NCBI RefSeq assembly: GCF_016863035.1
Contig: NZ_BOOC01000003.1
Coordinates: 1 to 64,000 of the forward strand
Source of the DNA: Microbispora corallina
GTDB lineage: Bacteria > Actinomycetota > Actinomycetes > Streptosporangiales > Streptosporangiaceae
Reading direction: 5' to 3'
DNA length: 64,000 bases
Part shown: positions 35,779-42,715 of the stretch, piece by piece
Numbering within the stretch: position 1 is the first letter of the stretch
Layout: each line of letters opens with the position of its first letter
Notes under the pieces: generated by a model
What the model was told of the DNA's origin: nothing
What the model saw: the letters and a program-made list of their open reading frames with translations, nothing else
Database searches by the model: none
Made by a program: the position numbers and the translations under genes

Positions 35779-36132
35779 ATGACCGGCGCGTACTCGGGCT
35801 GGCTGATCGGCGCCGGCCTGCTGCTGGCGCTCGTCGCCGTGATCACCGCGATCCGGGACCGTCCGATGGGCACGGTGCTGCTGGCCGGGCTCGCGGCGCT
35901 GGAGGTGGCGCTGCTGGTGCAGGCGGCCCTCGCCCTGGCCCGGATCGGGCACGTGGGGGAGAAGGCCACCTTCGTCGGCTACCTGCTCGGCACGATCGTG
36001 ATCCCGCCCGCCGCGGTGTGGTGGGGGCGGGCCGAGCGCACGCGCTGGGGTCCGGGGGTCATCGCGGTCGCCGCGTTCACGGTCGCGGTCATGACCGGCA
36101 GGCTGCTGCAGATCTGGAACGCGGGCGCATGA
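35779..36132 (+). CDS. Small membrane protein, 117 aa
   Basis: The protein has about four hydrophobic segments (GWLIGAGLLLALVAVITAI; MGTVLLAGLAALEVALLVQAAL; FVGYLLGTIVIPPAAVWWG; VIAVAAFTVAVMTGRLL). Such proteins are common in actinomycetes and have no assigned function. Its stop overlaps the start of a second small membrane protein, so the pair is co-translated. Confidence 0.75.
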   Translation: MTGAYSGWLIGAGLLLALVAVITAIRDRPMGTVLLAGLAALEVALLVQAALALARIGHVGEKATFVGYLLGTIVIPPAAVWWGRAERTRWGPGVIAVAAFTVAVMTGRLLQIWNAGA

Positions 36133-36518
36133 CCGGGGAGGACCGGGCGATCCGGTCGGGGCCGGGCCGCGTGCTGGTGGCCGTGTACGGGGTGTTCGCG
36201 CTGGCCGCGACCTCCCGGGCCGGCGTGCAGATCGCGACGAAGTTCGGCGAGGCGCCGCTCGCGTACCTCCTGTCGGCCGTCGCCGCGGTCGTCTACATCG
36301 TGCTGACCGTCGCGCTCGCCCGGGGCGCCCGCCGCGTCGCGGTCGCCGCGTGCCTGGTGGAGCTGGCCGGGGTGCTGGTCGTCGGCACGCTCAGCCTCGT
36401 CGACGCCAAGGCGTTCCCCCAGGCGACCGTGTGGTCCGGGTACGGCAGCGGCTACGGCTTCGTGCCCCTCGTGCTGCCCGTCGTCGGCCTCTTCTGGCTC
36501 CTGCGCCGCCGGCACTAG
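36129..36518 (+). CDS. Small membrane protein, 129 aa
   Basis: Four hydrophobic segments (VLVAVYGVFALAATSRA; LAYLLSAVAAVVYIVLTVAL; VAVAACLVELAGVLVVGTL; FVPLVLPVVGLFWLL) and a short Arg tail. Starts at ATG 36129 within the previous stop (ATGA). The two proteins may form a complex; function unknown. Confidence 0.75.
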   Translation: MTGEDRAIRSGPGRVLVAVYGVFALAATSRAGVQIATKFGEAPLAYLLSAVAAVVYIVLTVALARGARRVAVAACLVELAGVLVVGTLSLVDAKAFPQATVWSGYGSGYGFVPLVLPVVGLFWLLRRRH

Positions 36519-36589
36519 CCGGCACCCTCGCAGTCGGCTCACCGCCGGACCGCCCTCACTGGGAACAAAAGGACGCTGTGGGATATTTG

Positions 36590-36608
36590 CTACAGTTGCC
36601 AAATGTAG
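36590..36608. promoter_or_regulatory. Inverted repeat upstream of the CynX-type MFS
   Basis: CTACA-N9-TGTAG, 29 bases before the ATG at 36638, in an AT-rich patch (GGATATTTGCTACAGTTGCC) that also looks like the promoter. A repressor site is likely from position alone. Confidence 0.45.
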
Positions 36609-36637
36609 GATGACCCGATGAGAGGAGTCGTGCCGGC

Positions 36638-38122
36638 ATGAGCGCCGTCGTGACGCACAGGAGACCGGGCGGATCGATGGCGTGGTTCATCGCCGTGGGC
36701 ATCGCGCTGGCCGCGCTCAACCTGCGGACCGCGGTGACCAGCGTGGGAACCGTCATGGACGAGGTCAGCGCCGGGCTCGGCATGTCGGCCGCGGCGACCG
36801 GGCTCCTCACGACCCTGCCCGTGCTCTGCTTCGCGATCTTCGGCGCGCTGACGCCCGCGCTGTCGCGCCGCGTCGGCGAGCACGCCCTGCTCCTCGGCGC
36901 GATCGTCCTGCTCGGCGCCGGGCAGGCGGTCCGCGCGGTCGTGGACTCCGCCGTGCCGTTCCTGGCCGCGAGCGCGGTGGCGCTCGCGGGCGGCGCCGTC
37001 GGCAACGTCGTCATCCCCGCTCTCATCAAGAGGCACTTCCCCCGGCGCGGCGGCGCCATGACCACCGTCTACTCGACCGCGCTGGCGGTCGGGACGATGG
37101 TCGCCGCCGCCGCGACCGTTCCGGTCCAGCAGGCCGCGGGGGGCAACTGGCACGTCGCACTAGGGGTGTGGGCGGCGCTGGCCGCCGTGGCCGTCATTCC
37201 GTGGCTTGCGCTCGCGCGGCGCAGTGAGCCGGAGCGGCGCAGCACCCACGCGCGTGCGGGGCGAGCCGCACTCCTGCGCAGCAGGCTCGCCTGGGCCGTG
37301 GCCGGATACTTCGGCTCCCAGTCGCTCATCGCGTACGTCATGTTCGGGTGGCTGCCGCTGCTGCTGCGGGACAACGGGTACACCTCCGGTCAGGCCGCGG
37401 TGATCCTCGCCGTGTTCACCGGTCTCGGCATCCCCATCTCGCTCGCCGTGCCCCCGCTCGCGACCCGCCTGCGCGACCAGCGGCCGCTTGTCGCCGCGTT
37501 CGTCGTGCTGTACGCGGTGGGCTTCGCCGGCCTGCTCAGCGGCCACGCGCTGTGGGCGTCGTCGATGGCGGTCGCGGTCGGTATGGGCTCGTTCCCGCTC
37601 GCGCTGTCGATGCTGGCCCTGCGCACCCGTTCGGGCGCGGCCACGGCCGCGCTGTCCGCCTTCGGTCAGAGCACCGGCTACCTCATCGCCGGCGCCGGTC
37701 CGATCACCTTCGGCCTCCTCCACCAGGTCAGCGGCGGGTGGGCGCTGCCGTTCGGCCTGCTGTTCGCCGCGGTCGCGGTCCAGCTCGTCACCGGCTGGTA
37801 CGCCGGAGGCGAGCGCACGCTGGAGGACGAGGGCCGTGCCGTGCCGGCGGGTCCGGACCCGGAGGCCGCGGAGCGGGCGGCGGACGGGGCCGATCACGCG
37901 GCCGATCACGCGGAGGGCGCGGGAGGCGGCGGCCACGCCTCCCACGGCGTCTCCGGCCCCGTCGCCGGGCATCCGGCGCTCGGGATCCGGGACCTGGTCG
38001 CCGGTCGCCACCGCACGTCCGACGAGCGGGGGCGCCGGTCGGACGGCCTCCCCGCCGCCGGCCCCCGTCAGGGGCGCCGTACCGCACGGGCGGGGCGCCG
38101 CCGCGGCTCCCGCTCGCGCTGA
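36638..38122 (+). CDS. CynX/NimT-type MFS transporter
   Basis: The 494-residue protein has about 12 membrane segments, with the group signature LAALNLRTAVTSVG in the first helix and FPRRGGAMTTVYSTAL in the middle. The C-terminal 100 residues are hydrophilic, His/Gly/Arg-rich (GADHAADHAEGAGGGGHASHG) and end in RRRGSRSR. Related proteins move cyanate or nitroimidazoles, but most members have no known substrate. The start has AGAGGAG about 11 bases upstream. Confidence 0.85.
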   Translation: MSAVVTHRRPGGSMAWFIAVGIALAALNLRTAVTSVGTVMDEVSAGLGMSAAATGLLTTLPVLCFAIFGALTPALSRRVGEHALLLGAIVLLGAGQAVRAVVDSAVPFLAASAVALAGGAVGNVVIPALIKRHFPRRGGAMTTVYSTALAVGTMVAAAATVPVQQAAGGNWHVALGVWAALAAVAVIPWLALARRSEPERRSTHARAGRAALLRSRLAWAVAGYFGSQSLIAYVMFGWLPLLLRDNGYTSGQAAVILAVFTGLGIPISLAVPPLATRLRDQRPLVAAFVVLYAVGFAGLLSGHALWASSMAVAVGMGSFPLALSMLALRTRSGAATAALSAFGQSTGYLIAGAGPITFGLLHQVSGGWALPFGLLFAAVAVQLVTGWYAGGERTLEDEGRAVPAGPDPEAAERAADGADHAADHAEGAGGGGHASHGVSGPVAGHPALGIRDLVAGRHRTSDERGRRSDGLPAAGPRQGRRTARAGRRRGSRSR

Positions 38123-38158
38123 CGCGACCCGGAGCGTCGCCGCCGTCCGGGCCGCCGG

Positions 38159-38211
38159 TCTCGTGGTTTAGCCCCCTGACAGGGGGCAGGGCAACTTCCG
38201 CAACCACGAGA
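38159..38211 (+). promoter_or_regulatory. Structured 5' leader before the SRPBCC gene
   Basis: TCTCGTGGTT (38159-38168) pairs perfectly with AACCACGAGA (38202-38211) and encloses a hairpin CCCCCT-GAC-AGGGGG. The outer stem closes directly before the ribosome site AGAAGGAGGAG. It could be an RNA switch or, less likely, a DNA operator. Confidence 0.5.
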
Positions 38212-38223
38212 GAAGGAGGAGGC

Positions 38224-38913
38224 ATGAGCTCGATCGAACAGTCCATCGACGTGAATGTCCCGATCCGTACGGCGTACAACCAGTGGACCCAGTTCGAGAG
38301 CTTCCCGGAGTTCATGGAGGGCGTGGAGTCGGTCAAGCAGATCAGCGACACCCGTACCGACTGGGTGGTCGAGATCGCCGGCGTCCGCAGGGAGTTCGAG
38401 GCGGAGATCACCGAACAGCACCCGGACGAGCGCGTGGCCTGGCGGTCGCTGGACGCGCCGCGGCAGGCGGGCGTGGTGACCTTCCACCGCATCGACGACG
38501 CCACCACGCGCGTGACGCTGCAGATGGAGTACGACCCGGAGGGCTTCCTGGAGAAGGCGGCCGACGCGCTGCAGATCGTGCGCCTGCGCGTGCGCGGGGA
38601 CCTGGAGCGTTTCAAGACCTTCATCGAGTCGCGCGGCGGCGAGACCGGTGCGTGGCGTGGAGAGGTCCCCGGCCCGCACCAGCAGGGCACCGACGGCACG
38701 AGCAGCACCACGGGCTCTGGCGCCGGGTACGGCTCCGGCACCGGGTACGACATCGGCGAGCCGATGCCGCCGCAGCCGGTCGACCCCGACTACCCGCGTG
38801 ACGCGCCGCTGCCGCCGCCCGGCAGCGGTCCGATCCCGCCCGCGCCCGGCACGGGTCCCGCGCCCGGCACCGGCCTGGTGCCGCCGCGCGACACGCCCGG
38901 ACCGGTCATCTAG
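38224..38913 (+). CDS. SRPBCC (cyclase/dehydrase-like) protein
   Basis: The first 140 residues form a START/SRPBCC-type ligand-binding domain (IEQSIDVNVPIRTAYNQWTQFESFPEFM, then LQMEYDPEGFLEKAAD). The last 85 residues are low-complexity, rich in Gly, Ser and Pro (TGSGAGYGSGTGYD; PGTGPAPGTG) and probably disordered. ATG 38224 has a strong AGGAGGAG site four bases upstream. Members of this group are abundant in actinomycetes, often stress-induced; the ligand is unknown. Confidence 0.88.
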   Translation: MSSIEQSIDVNVPIRTAYNQWTQFESFPEFMEGVESVKQISDTRTDWVVEIAGVRREFEAEITEQHPDERVAWRSLDAPRQAGVVTFHRIDDATTRVTLQMEYDPEGFLEKAADALQIVRLRVRGDLERFKTFIESRGGETGAWRGEVPGPHQQGTDGTSSTTGSGAGYGSGTGYDIGEPMPPQPVDPDYPRDAPLPPPGSGPIPPAPGTGPAPGTGLVPPRDTPGPVI

Positions 38914-38931
38914 TCGTAGCGCCGGACTGTC

Positions 38932-38968
38932 AGGAGCCCAGCTCCCCCGAAAGGGGCGCTGGGCTCCT
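38932..38968. terminator. Bidirectional terminator
   Basis: AGGAGCCCAGC / GCTGGGCTCCT arms (38932-38942 and 38958-38968) enclose a CCCC-GAAA-GGGG stem, with TTTC on the plus side. It lies between the convergent SRPBCC and SPFH genes and can serve both. Confidence 0.85.
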
Positions 38969-39047
38969 TTCTGCTACATTCCTTCGTGTAGTCATCCTAC
39001 GAATACGGCCTGCGTCATCGCGGGGGCGGCACAGGCCGTACGGAGGA

Positions 39048-39708
39048 CTACTCCTGCAGGTGGCGCGGGTCGAGGACGAGCGTCGTCTGCCGGTCGGCGG
39101 CGACCTGGAGGGTGCGCAGGCGCAGCAGCGCCGGGTGCTCCTCCAGGAGCCGGGCCGTGTTGGCGAGCGAGCGAAGCGCCGCCGCCTCCGCCCGCGCCTC
39201 CTCCAGTCGCGGCCTTGCCCCTCTCGCGGGCGACCACCGCGTCCATCGCCGCCCGGCGGAGCTCGCCCGGCAGCATGAGGTCGCGCACCCGCACCTCGTT
39301 CACCACGATCCCGAGCCCGGAGACCGCGGTTCGCACGGCCTCGGCCAGCCCGTCGGAGAGCGCGGCGCGCGCCTGGAGGGCGTCGTCGAGCGTCACCGCG
39401 GCCATCCGGTCCCTGAGGGCGTCCTGCACCGCGGCGTAGAGAAGGGCCTGGGGGTGCTCGGCGCCGGTCGTGTAGGCGACCGGGTCGTCCACCCGCCACA
39501 GCGCGGTCAGGCTGGCGCGCACGGTGACGCCGTCGGCCGTGATGACCTCCTGGCCGGACACCGTGAGCAGGCTCGGCCTGACGTCCACCGTGACCAGCCG
39601 CGTCCTGCGCTCGCGGTACCGGTGCCGCCCGGGCTCGAGGACCCGGTCGAAGCGTCCGTCCACGTAGGCGAGCACGCGCTGCCACTCCATCACCGTCACA
39701 TGAGCCAC
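39048..39708 (-). pseudogene. SPFH/stomatin-family gene with frameshift
   Basis: From GTG 39708 (GGAGG upstream) the frame reads a stomatin/slipin-like protein: VDVRPSLLTVSGQEVITADG, SLTALWRVDDPVAY, then VRVRDLMLPGELRRAAMDAVVARERGKA. After GKA, near 39205-39215, that frame turns into an unlikely Gly/Ala/Pro sequence ending at 38992. Shifting frame by one base at GCGACTGGAGGAG restores the expected tail: LEEARAEAAALRSLANTARL, LEEHPALLRLRTLQVAADRQ and TTLVLDPRHLQE, with stop at 39048. One inserted base (or two lost) therefore breaks the gene, or the assembly has an error. Confidence 0.8.
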
Positions 39709-39727
39709 TGCTCACCTCCGATCCTGG

Positions 39728-39828
39728 GAACGGCTCCGGACGCCACGCGGCGTCAGGGCGGGGGCGCTCCCGGCACGCCGGGGGCCCGCAGGGCCCTGAG
39801 GCCGCCGGTGCGGCGTCCGGAGCCGTTC
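39728..39828. repeat. 17-bp inverted repeat, arms 67 bp apart
   Basis: Arms 39728-39744 (GAACGGCTCCGGACGCC) and 39812-39828 are exact reverse complements. The interior is itself G+C-rich with short stems (GGGCCC twice). It could form a 100-base hairpin in RNA from either strand, or be the end of a mobile element. Confidence 0.7.
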
Positions 39829-39834
39829 GGGTGA

Positions 39835-39849
39835 GAGGAATCGAACCTC
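39835..39849 (-). other. tRNA T-arm-like fragment
   Basis: The minus strand reads GAGG-TTCGATT-CCTC, a 4-bp stem with a consensus T-loop, followed by TCACCCG as in a tRNA 3' end. A possible stem GCGGT/ACCGC lies upstream but its 16-base loop is too long for an anticodon arm, and no matching 5' acceptor was found. I read it as a tRNA remnant or chance, not a tRNA gene. Confidence 0.35.
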
Positions 39850-40031
39850 GACCTCGCGGTCACCAAGGAAGCCGGAACCGCGATGCGGGGAACGCGATCC
39901 GGCGATGCCGGTGCGCCCCTGCGTCGTTCCGGATTCCCCCACGGTAGCGGCGGCCGCCCGCCGAGATCGATCGGTTTTTCGGTCCTCGCCGGGGCGCGAC
40001 GGCGTCGTGGAGCCGGCCGGGAAAGGCGCTT

Positions 40032-40153
40032 CGGCCTCAGAGGCGAGGGTGCGGCCGGGACCGCCGTGCGGCCTCAGAGACGAGGGTGGGGCCGGGAGCG
40101 CGTGGCGCGGGGGCCGTGAACGTGGTTCGGCCTCAGGGCGCGAAGGTGGGCAG
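40032..40153. repeat. Three imperfect direct repeats
   Basis: Copies of CGGCCTCAG(A)GGCGAGGGTG-type sequence begin at 40032, 40069 and 40128. The first two continue with (C/G)GGCCGGGA. Spacing is 37 and 59 bases. No coding role is apparent. Confidence 0.6.
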
Positions 40154-40185
40154 CCCGAGGCGACCTGACCTCGCCTCGGGCTGCC
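40149..40185. terminator. 15-bp perfect hairpin
   Basis: GGCAGCCCGAGGCGA and its reverse complement are separated by CCTGACC. There is no T-run on the plus side. It may end transcription entering from either side; no gene immediately precedes it. Confidence 0.65.
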
Positions 40186-40268
40186 ACGAAGCAAGAGTAA
40201 GCCTTCGCCTCCCGGCTTCGCGCCCCGGCACCCCCAAAAACGTGGTGCGACGCCTGCGGCGGGCGCGG

Positions 40269-40274
40269 TAGCGT
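40269..40274 (+). promoter_or_regulatory. -10 box of the leader-peptide transcript
   Basis: TAGCGT lies six bases before GTG 40281. That spacing puts the transcription start on the GTG, the actinobacterial leaderless pattern. The -35 region is weak. Confidence 0.5.
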
Positions 40275-40280
40275 GCCCGC

Positions 40281-40316
40281 GTGCGTCTGATCATCTCTCC
40301 GCCCCCCGCCCGCTAG
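40281..40316 (+). CDS. Putative leaderless leader peptide VRLIISPPPAR
   Basis: An 11-codon frame from GTG 40281 to TAG 40314-40316, reading VRLIISPPPAR. It begins about seven bases after a -10-like box and needs no ribosome site. Its Pro-Pro-Pro run is a known cause of ribosome stalling, and its stop codon lies at the centre of an 18-base palindrome, followed by a second hairpin before the DMT gene. This is the layout of a ribosome-sensing attenuator. Peptide expression and function are inferred. Confidence 0.45.
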   Translation: MRLIISPPPAR

Positions 40317-40323
40317 CGGGCGG
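40306..40323 (+). promoter_or_regulatory. Palindrome spanning the leader stop codon
   Basis: CCGCCCGCTAGCGGGCGG is a perfect palindrome. A ribosome stalled on the PPP codons would cover its left half and change pairing downstream, where CCGGGCC-TGGGC-GGCCCGG (40338-40356) forms another stem. Confidence 0.5.
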
Positions 40324-40413
40324 TCTCCCCTGGTGAGCCGGGCCTGGGCGGCCCGGCCGATGGCTGCCGCCCGCGTACGGGATCCGGCAGGCCACTCACC
40401 GAGAGAGACGTCG

Positions 40414-41397
40414 ATGACGCGTGTTTCCGCCCTGCCCGTACGGCAGGGTCTCGTCTACCTGTCAATAGCGGCCGTCGCCTGGGGCACCGGGGGCGCCGCG
40501 GGGGCGCTGCTCCACCGCACCGGCCACCTCAGCCCGGTCGCGGTCTCGTTCTGGCGGTTCGCCTGCGGCGCGGCGCTGCTGGTGGGCGCGAGCCGCCTCG
40601 CCGGGCGATCGGGCGCGGGCTCCGCGGCCCGGCGCGGCGGACGGCCCTCCACCCGGGCCGTCCTCGTGCTCGGCCCGGCGATGGCGGTGTGCCAGGCCGC
40701 CTACTTCGCCGCCATCGCCGAGAGCGGCGTGGCGGTCGCGACGATGATCACCATGGGGGCCACGCCCGTGCTCGTGGCGCTCGGCGGGCGGGTCGTCCTG
40801 CGGGAGCCGCTGGGCCGTACGGCCCTCGCCTGCCTGGCACTCGCCCTCGCCGGGCTCGTCCTGCTCGCGGGCGGCGCGCACACCGGTGCCGGGGCGCCGT
40901 CGCCGGCGGTCACGCCGGCGGGAGTGGGGTACGCGCTGCTGTCGGCGGCCGCCTACTCCGTCGTGACGCTGGCGAACCGGCGCTCGCCGGCCGGCGGCGC
41001 GGCGACGTGGGGGTTCGCGGCCGGCGCGGTCTGCCTGCTGCCGCTCGCGGCGGCGACCGGGCTGTTCCCGGCGGCGGCCGACGCGGGGGTCTCCGCGCTG
41101 CTGCTCGCCTACCTCGCGGCCGTGCCGACCGCGCTGGCGTACGGCCTGTTCTTCGCGGGCCTGCGCGTGGTCACCGGGACGACGGCGGCGGTGGTCTCGC
41201 TGCTGGAACCGCTGGTGGCGGCGGTCATCGGCGTGGCGCTGCTCGGCGAGCGGGTCTCACCGGCGCAAGTGTGCGGCGGGCTCGCGCTCATGGCGGCGGT
41301 CGCCTGCCTCGCTCGCGCCGAGCTGGCCCGCGCGGAACCGGCCCGAAGAAGGCCGGCCCGCGCGGAGCTGGGGCGGCGGTGGCGGCGCCTGCTCTAA
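40414..41397 (+). CDS. EamA/DMT-family transporter
   Basis: The 327-residue protein has ten hydrophobic segments in two EamA repeats (GLVYLSIAAVAWGTGGAAGALL at the start; TAAVVSLLEPLVAAVIGVALLGE near the end), then an Arg/Ala-rich tail. DMT proteins export amino acids or metabolites. ATG 40414 has GAGAGAG about seven bases upstream; a longer in-frame start at 40333 runs through the leader region and looks non-coding. Control by the upstream leader peptide is likely. Confidence 0.88.
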   Translation: MTRVSALPVRQGLVYLSIAAVAWGTGGAAGALLHRTGHLSPVAVSFWRFACGAALLVGASRLAGRSGAGSAARRGGRPSTRAVLVLGPAMAVCQAAYFAAIAESGVAVATMITMGATPVLVALGGRVVLREPLGRTALACLALALAGLVLLAGGAHTGAGAPSPAVTPAGVGYALLSAAAYSVVTLANRRSPAGGAATWGFAAGAVCLLPLAAATGLFPAAADAGVSALLLAYLAAVPTALAYGLFFAGLRVVTGTTAAVVSLLEPLVAAVIGVALLGERVSPAQVCGGLALMAAVACLARAELARAEPARRRPARAELGRRWRRLL

Positions 41398-41457
41398 AAG
41401 GGAATATTGTTACCGCAAATACTCAGGAAATCTGAGCGGAAGACGAGCGGGGACGAG

Positions 41458-42492
41458 ATGACGACGGCCGGGTCCGGCGACCGACCCGTGGAGCGCCCGA
41501 AGGCGGCGGTCATGGAGGACGTCGCCGAGCTGGCGGGCGTGTCCGCGATGACGGTCTCCCGGGTGCTGAACACGCCGGAGAAGGTGCGGCCGGAGACGAG
41601 GGAACGGGTCCTCGCGGCGGTCCGAAAGTTGGATTACCACCCCAACTCGGCGGCCCGCGTCCTGGTGACCGGCCGCTCGGGCGTGCTCGGCGTGGTGTGC
41701 TTCGACACCACCCTGTACGGCCCGGCCTCGACGGTCTACGGCATCGAGCAGGCCGCCAGGGAGAACGACTACCTCGTCAGCATCGCGAGCCTCCCGTCGC
41801 TGAACCGCAGGTCCATCGCCGAGGGCGTCGACCGGCTGCGCTCGCAGTCGGTCGACGGCGTCATCGTCGTCGCGCCGCACGAGTCGGCCGCCGAGGGACT
41901 GCGGCACCTGCCGGCGGGCCTCCCCGTGGTCGACGTCGGCGGCGGCGAGGACCTGCCGGTTCCGGTGGCCGCGGTCGACCAGCACGCCGGCGCCGTCCGC
42001 GCCACCCGTCACCTCCTGAGCCTCGGGCACCGGACGGTGTGGCACCTGGCGGGCCCGCACAACTGGATCGACTCCAGCGGCCGGGTCGCGGGGTGGCGCT
42101 CGGTGCTGGAGGCCGAGGGGCGGGAGGCGCCCGAGCCGCTGGCGGGCGACTGGAGCGCCCAGTCGGGCTACGAGATCGGCAGACGGCTGGCCGGCGAGAG
42201 GGAGCTGACGGCGGTCTTCGCCGGCAACGATCACATGGCGATGGGCCTGGTGCGCGCGCTGCGCGAGGCGGGCCGGCGCGTGCCGGAGGACGTCAGCGTG
42301 GTCGGCTTCGACGACGTCCCGGAGTCGGCGTACGTGTGGCCGCCGCTCACGACCGTACGGCAGAACTTCGGCGAGGTCGGCAGGCGCGCCTTCCGGCTGC
42401 TGCTCGACCGGATCGCGGGGGCGGAGGGACCGGTCCGGCGGCTGGTCGAGCCCGAGCTCGTCGTGCGGGGGAGCACCGGCTCGCGCCCCTGA
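41458..42492 (+). CDS. LacI-family regulator 1
   Basis: A 344-residue LacI protein. The HTH is at about 19-45 (VMEDVAELAGVSAMTVSRVLN), and the sugar-binding core has CFDTTLYGPASTVYGIEQAA, VFAGNDHMAMGLVRAL and VSVVGFDDVPES. It is followed by a second LacI gene that shares several long identical stretches, so they are tandem paralogs. Upstream lie CTCAG-GAAAT-CTGAG and TTGTTACCGCAA, candidate control sites. Its proximity to the arabinose and sugar-import genes suggests a pentose effector. Confidence 0.9.
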   Translation: MTTAGSGDRPVERPKAAVMEDVAELAGVSAMTVSRVLNTPEKVRPETRERVLAAVRKLDYHPNSAARVLVTGRSGVLGVVCFDTTLYGPASTVYGIEQAARENDYLVSIASLPSLNRRSIAEGVDRLRSQSVDGVIVVAPHESAAEGLRHLPAGLPVVDVGGGEDLPVPVAAVDQHAGAVRATRHLLSLGHRTVWHLAGPHNWIDSSGRVAGWRSVLEAEGREAPEPLAGDWSAQSGYEIGRRLAGERELTAVFAGNDHMAMGLVRALREAGRRVPEDVSVVGFDDVPESAYVWPPLTTVRQNFGEVGRRAFRLLLDRIAGAEGPVRRLVEPELVVRGSTGSRP

Positions 42493-42520
42493 CCGTCCCG
42501 GGCGTTCCCCGCCGGTGGGC

Positions 42521-42570
42521 GCTGTGTCCCGTGGTGTCGCGCCGTGTCGCGCCGTGTCCCGCCGTGTCCG
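42521..42570. repeat. Five tandem decamers
   Basis: Ten-base units of the form GCCGTGTCSC repeat five times between the two LacI genes, the first two diverged. The 10-base period keeps them on one face of the DNA helix. Confidence 0.65.
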
Positions 42571-42670
42571 GCCGGACCTTCCAGGCCCGGTAGGGGCATG
42601 TTGACGCGACGTTAACGGGTGGTTTCGGTGTGACCGGACCGTAACCGGCGGCCTCCTTGACGACAGGGTG

Positions 42671-42684
42671 TGTTAACGCTCACA
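42671..42684. promoter_or_regulatory. LacI-type operator upstream of lacI 2
   Basis: TGTTAACGCTCACA, a degenerate match to the sites before both importers and araB. It lies 32 bases before the GTG of the second LacI gene, behind a TTGACG -35-like hexamer at 42657, as expected for autoregulation. Confidence 0.6.
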
Positions 42685-42715
42685 GTCTTCCCAGGCCGAC
42701 AGAGAGGAGCAGCCG

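Larger units (their letters stand above)
39709..40413. other. 705-bp gene-free structured stretch
   Basis: No conserved long frame is convincing on either strand. It contains, in order, a 17-bp inverted repeat, a tRNA T-arm-like sequence, three direct repeats, a 15-bp perfect hairpin and, from about 40269, the promoter and leader of the DMT gene. The individual elements are listed separately. Confidence 0.6.

Noticed and set aside
39826-39930. A tRNA gene on the minus strand
   Set aside because: The T arm is good, but there is no matching acceptor stem and the only candidate anticodon arm has a 16-base loop.
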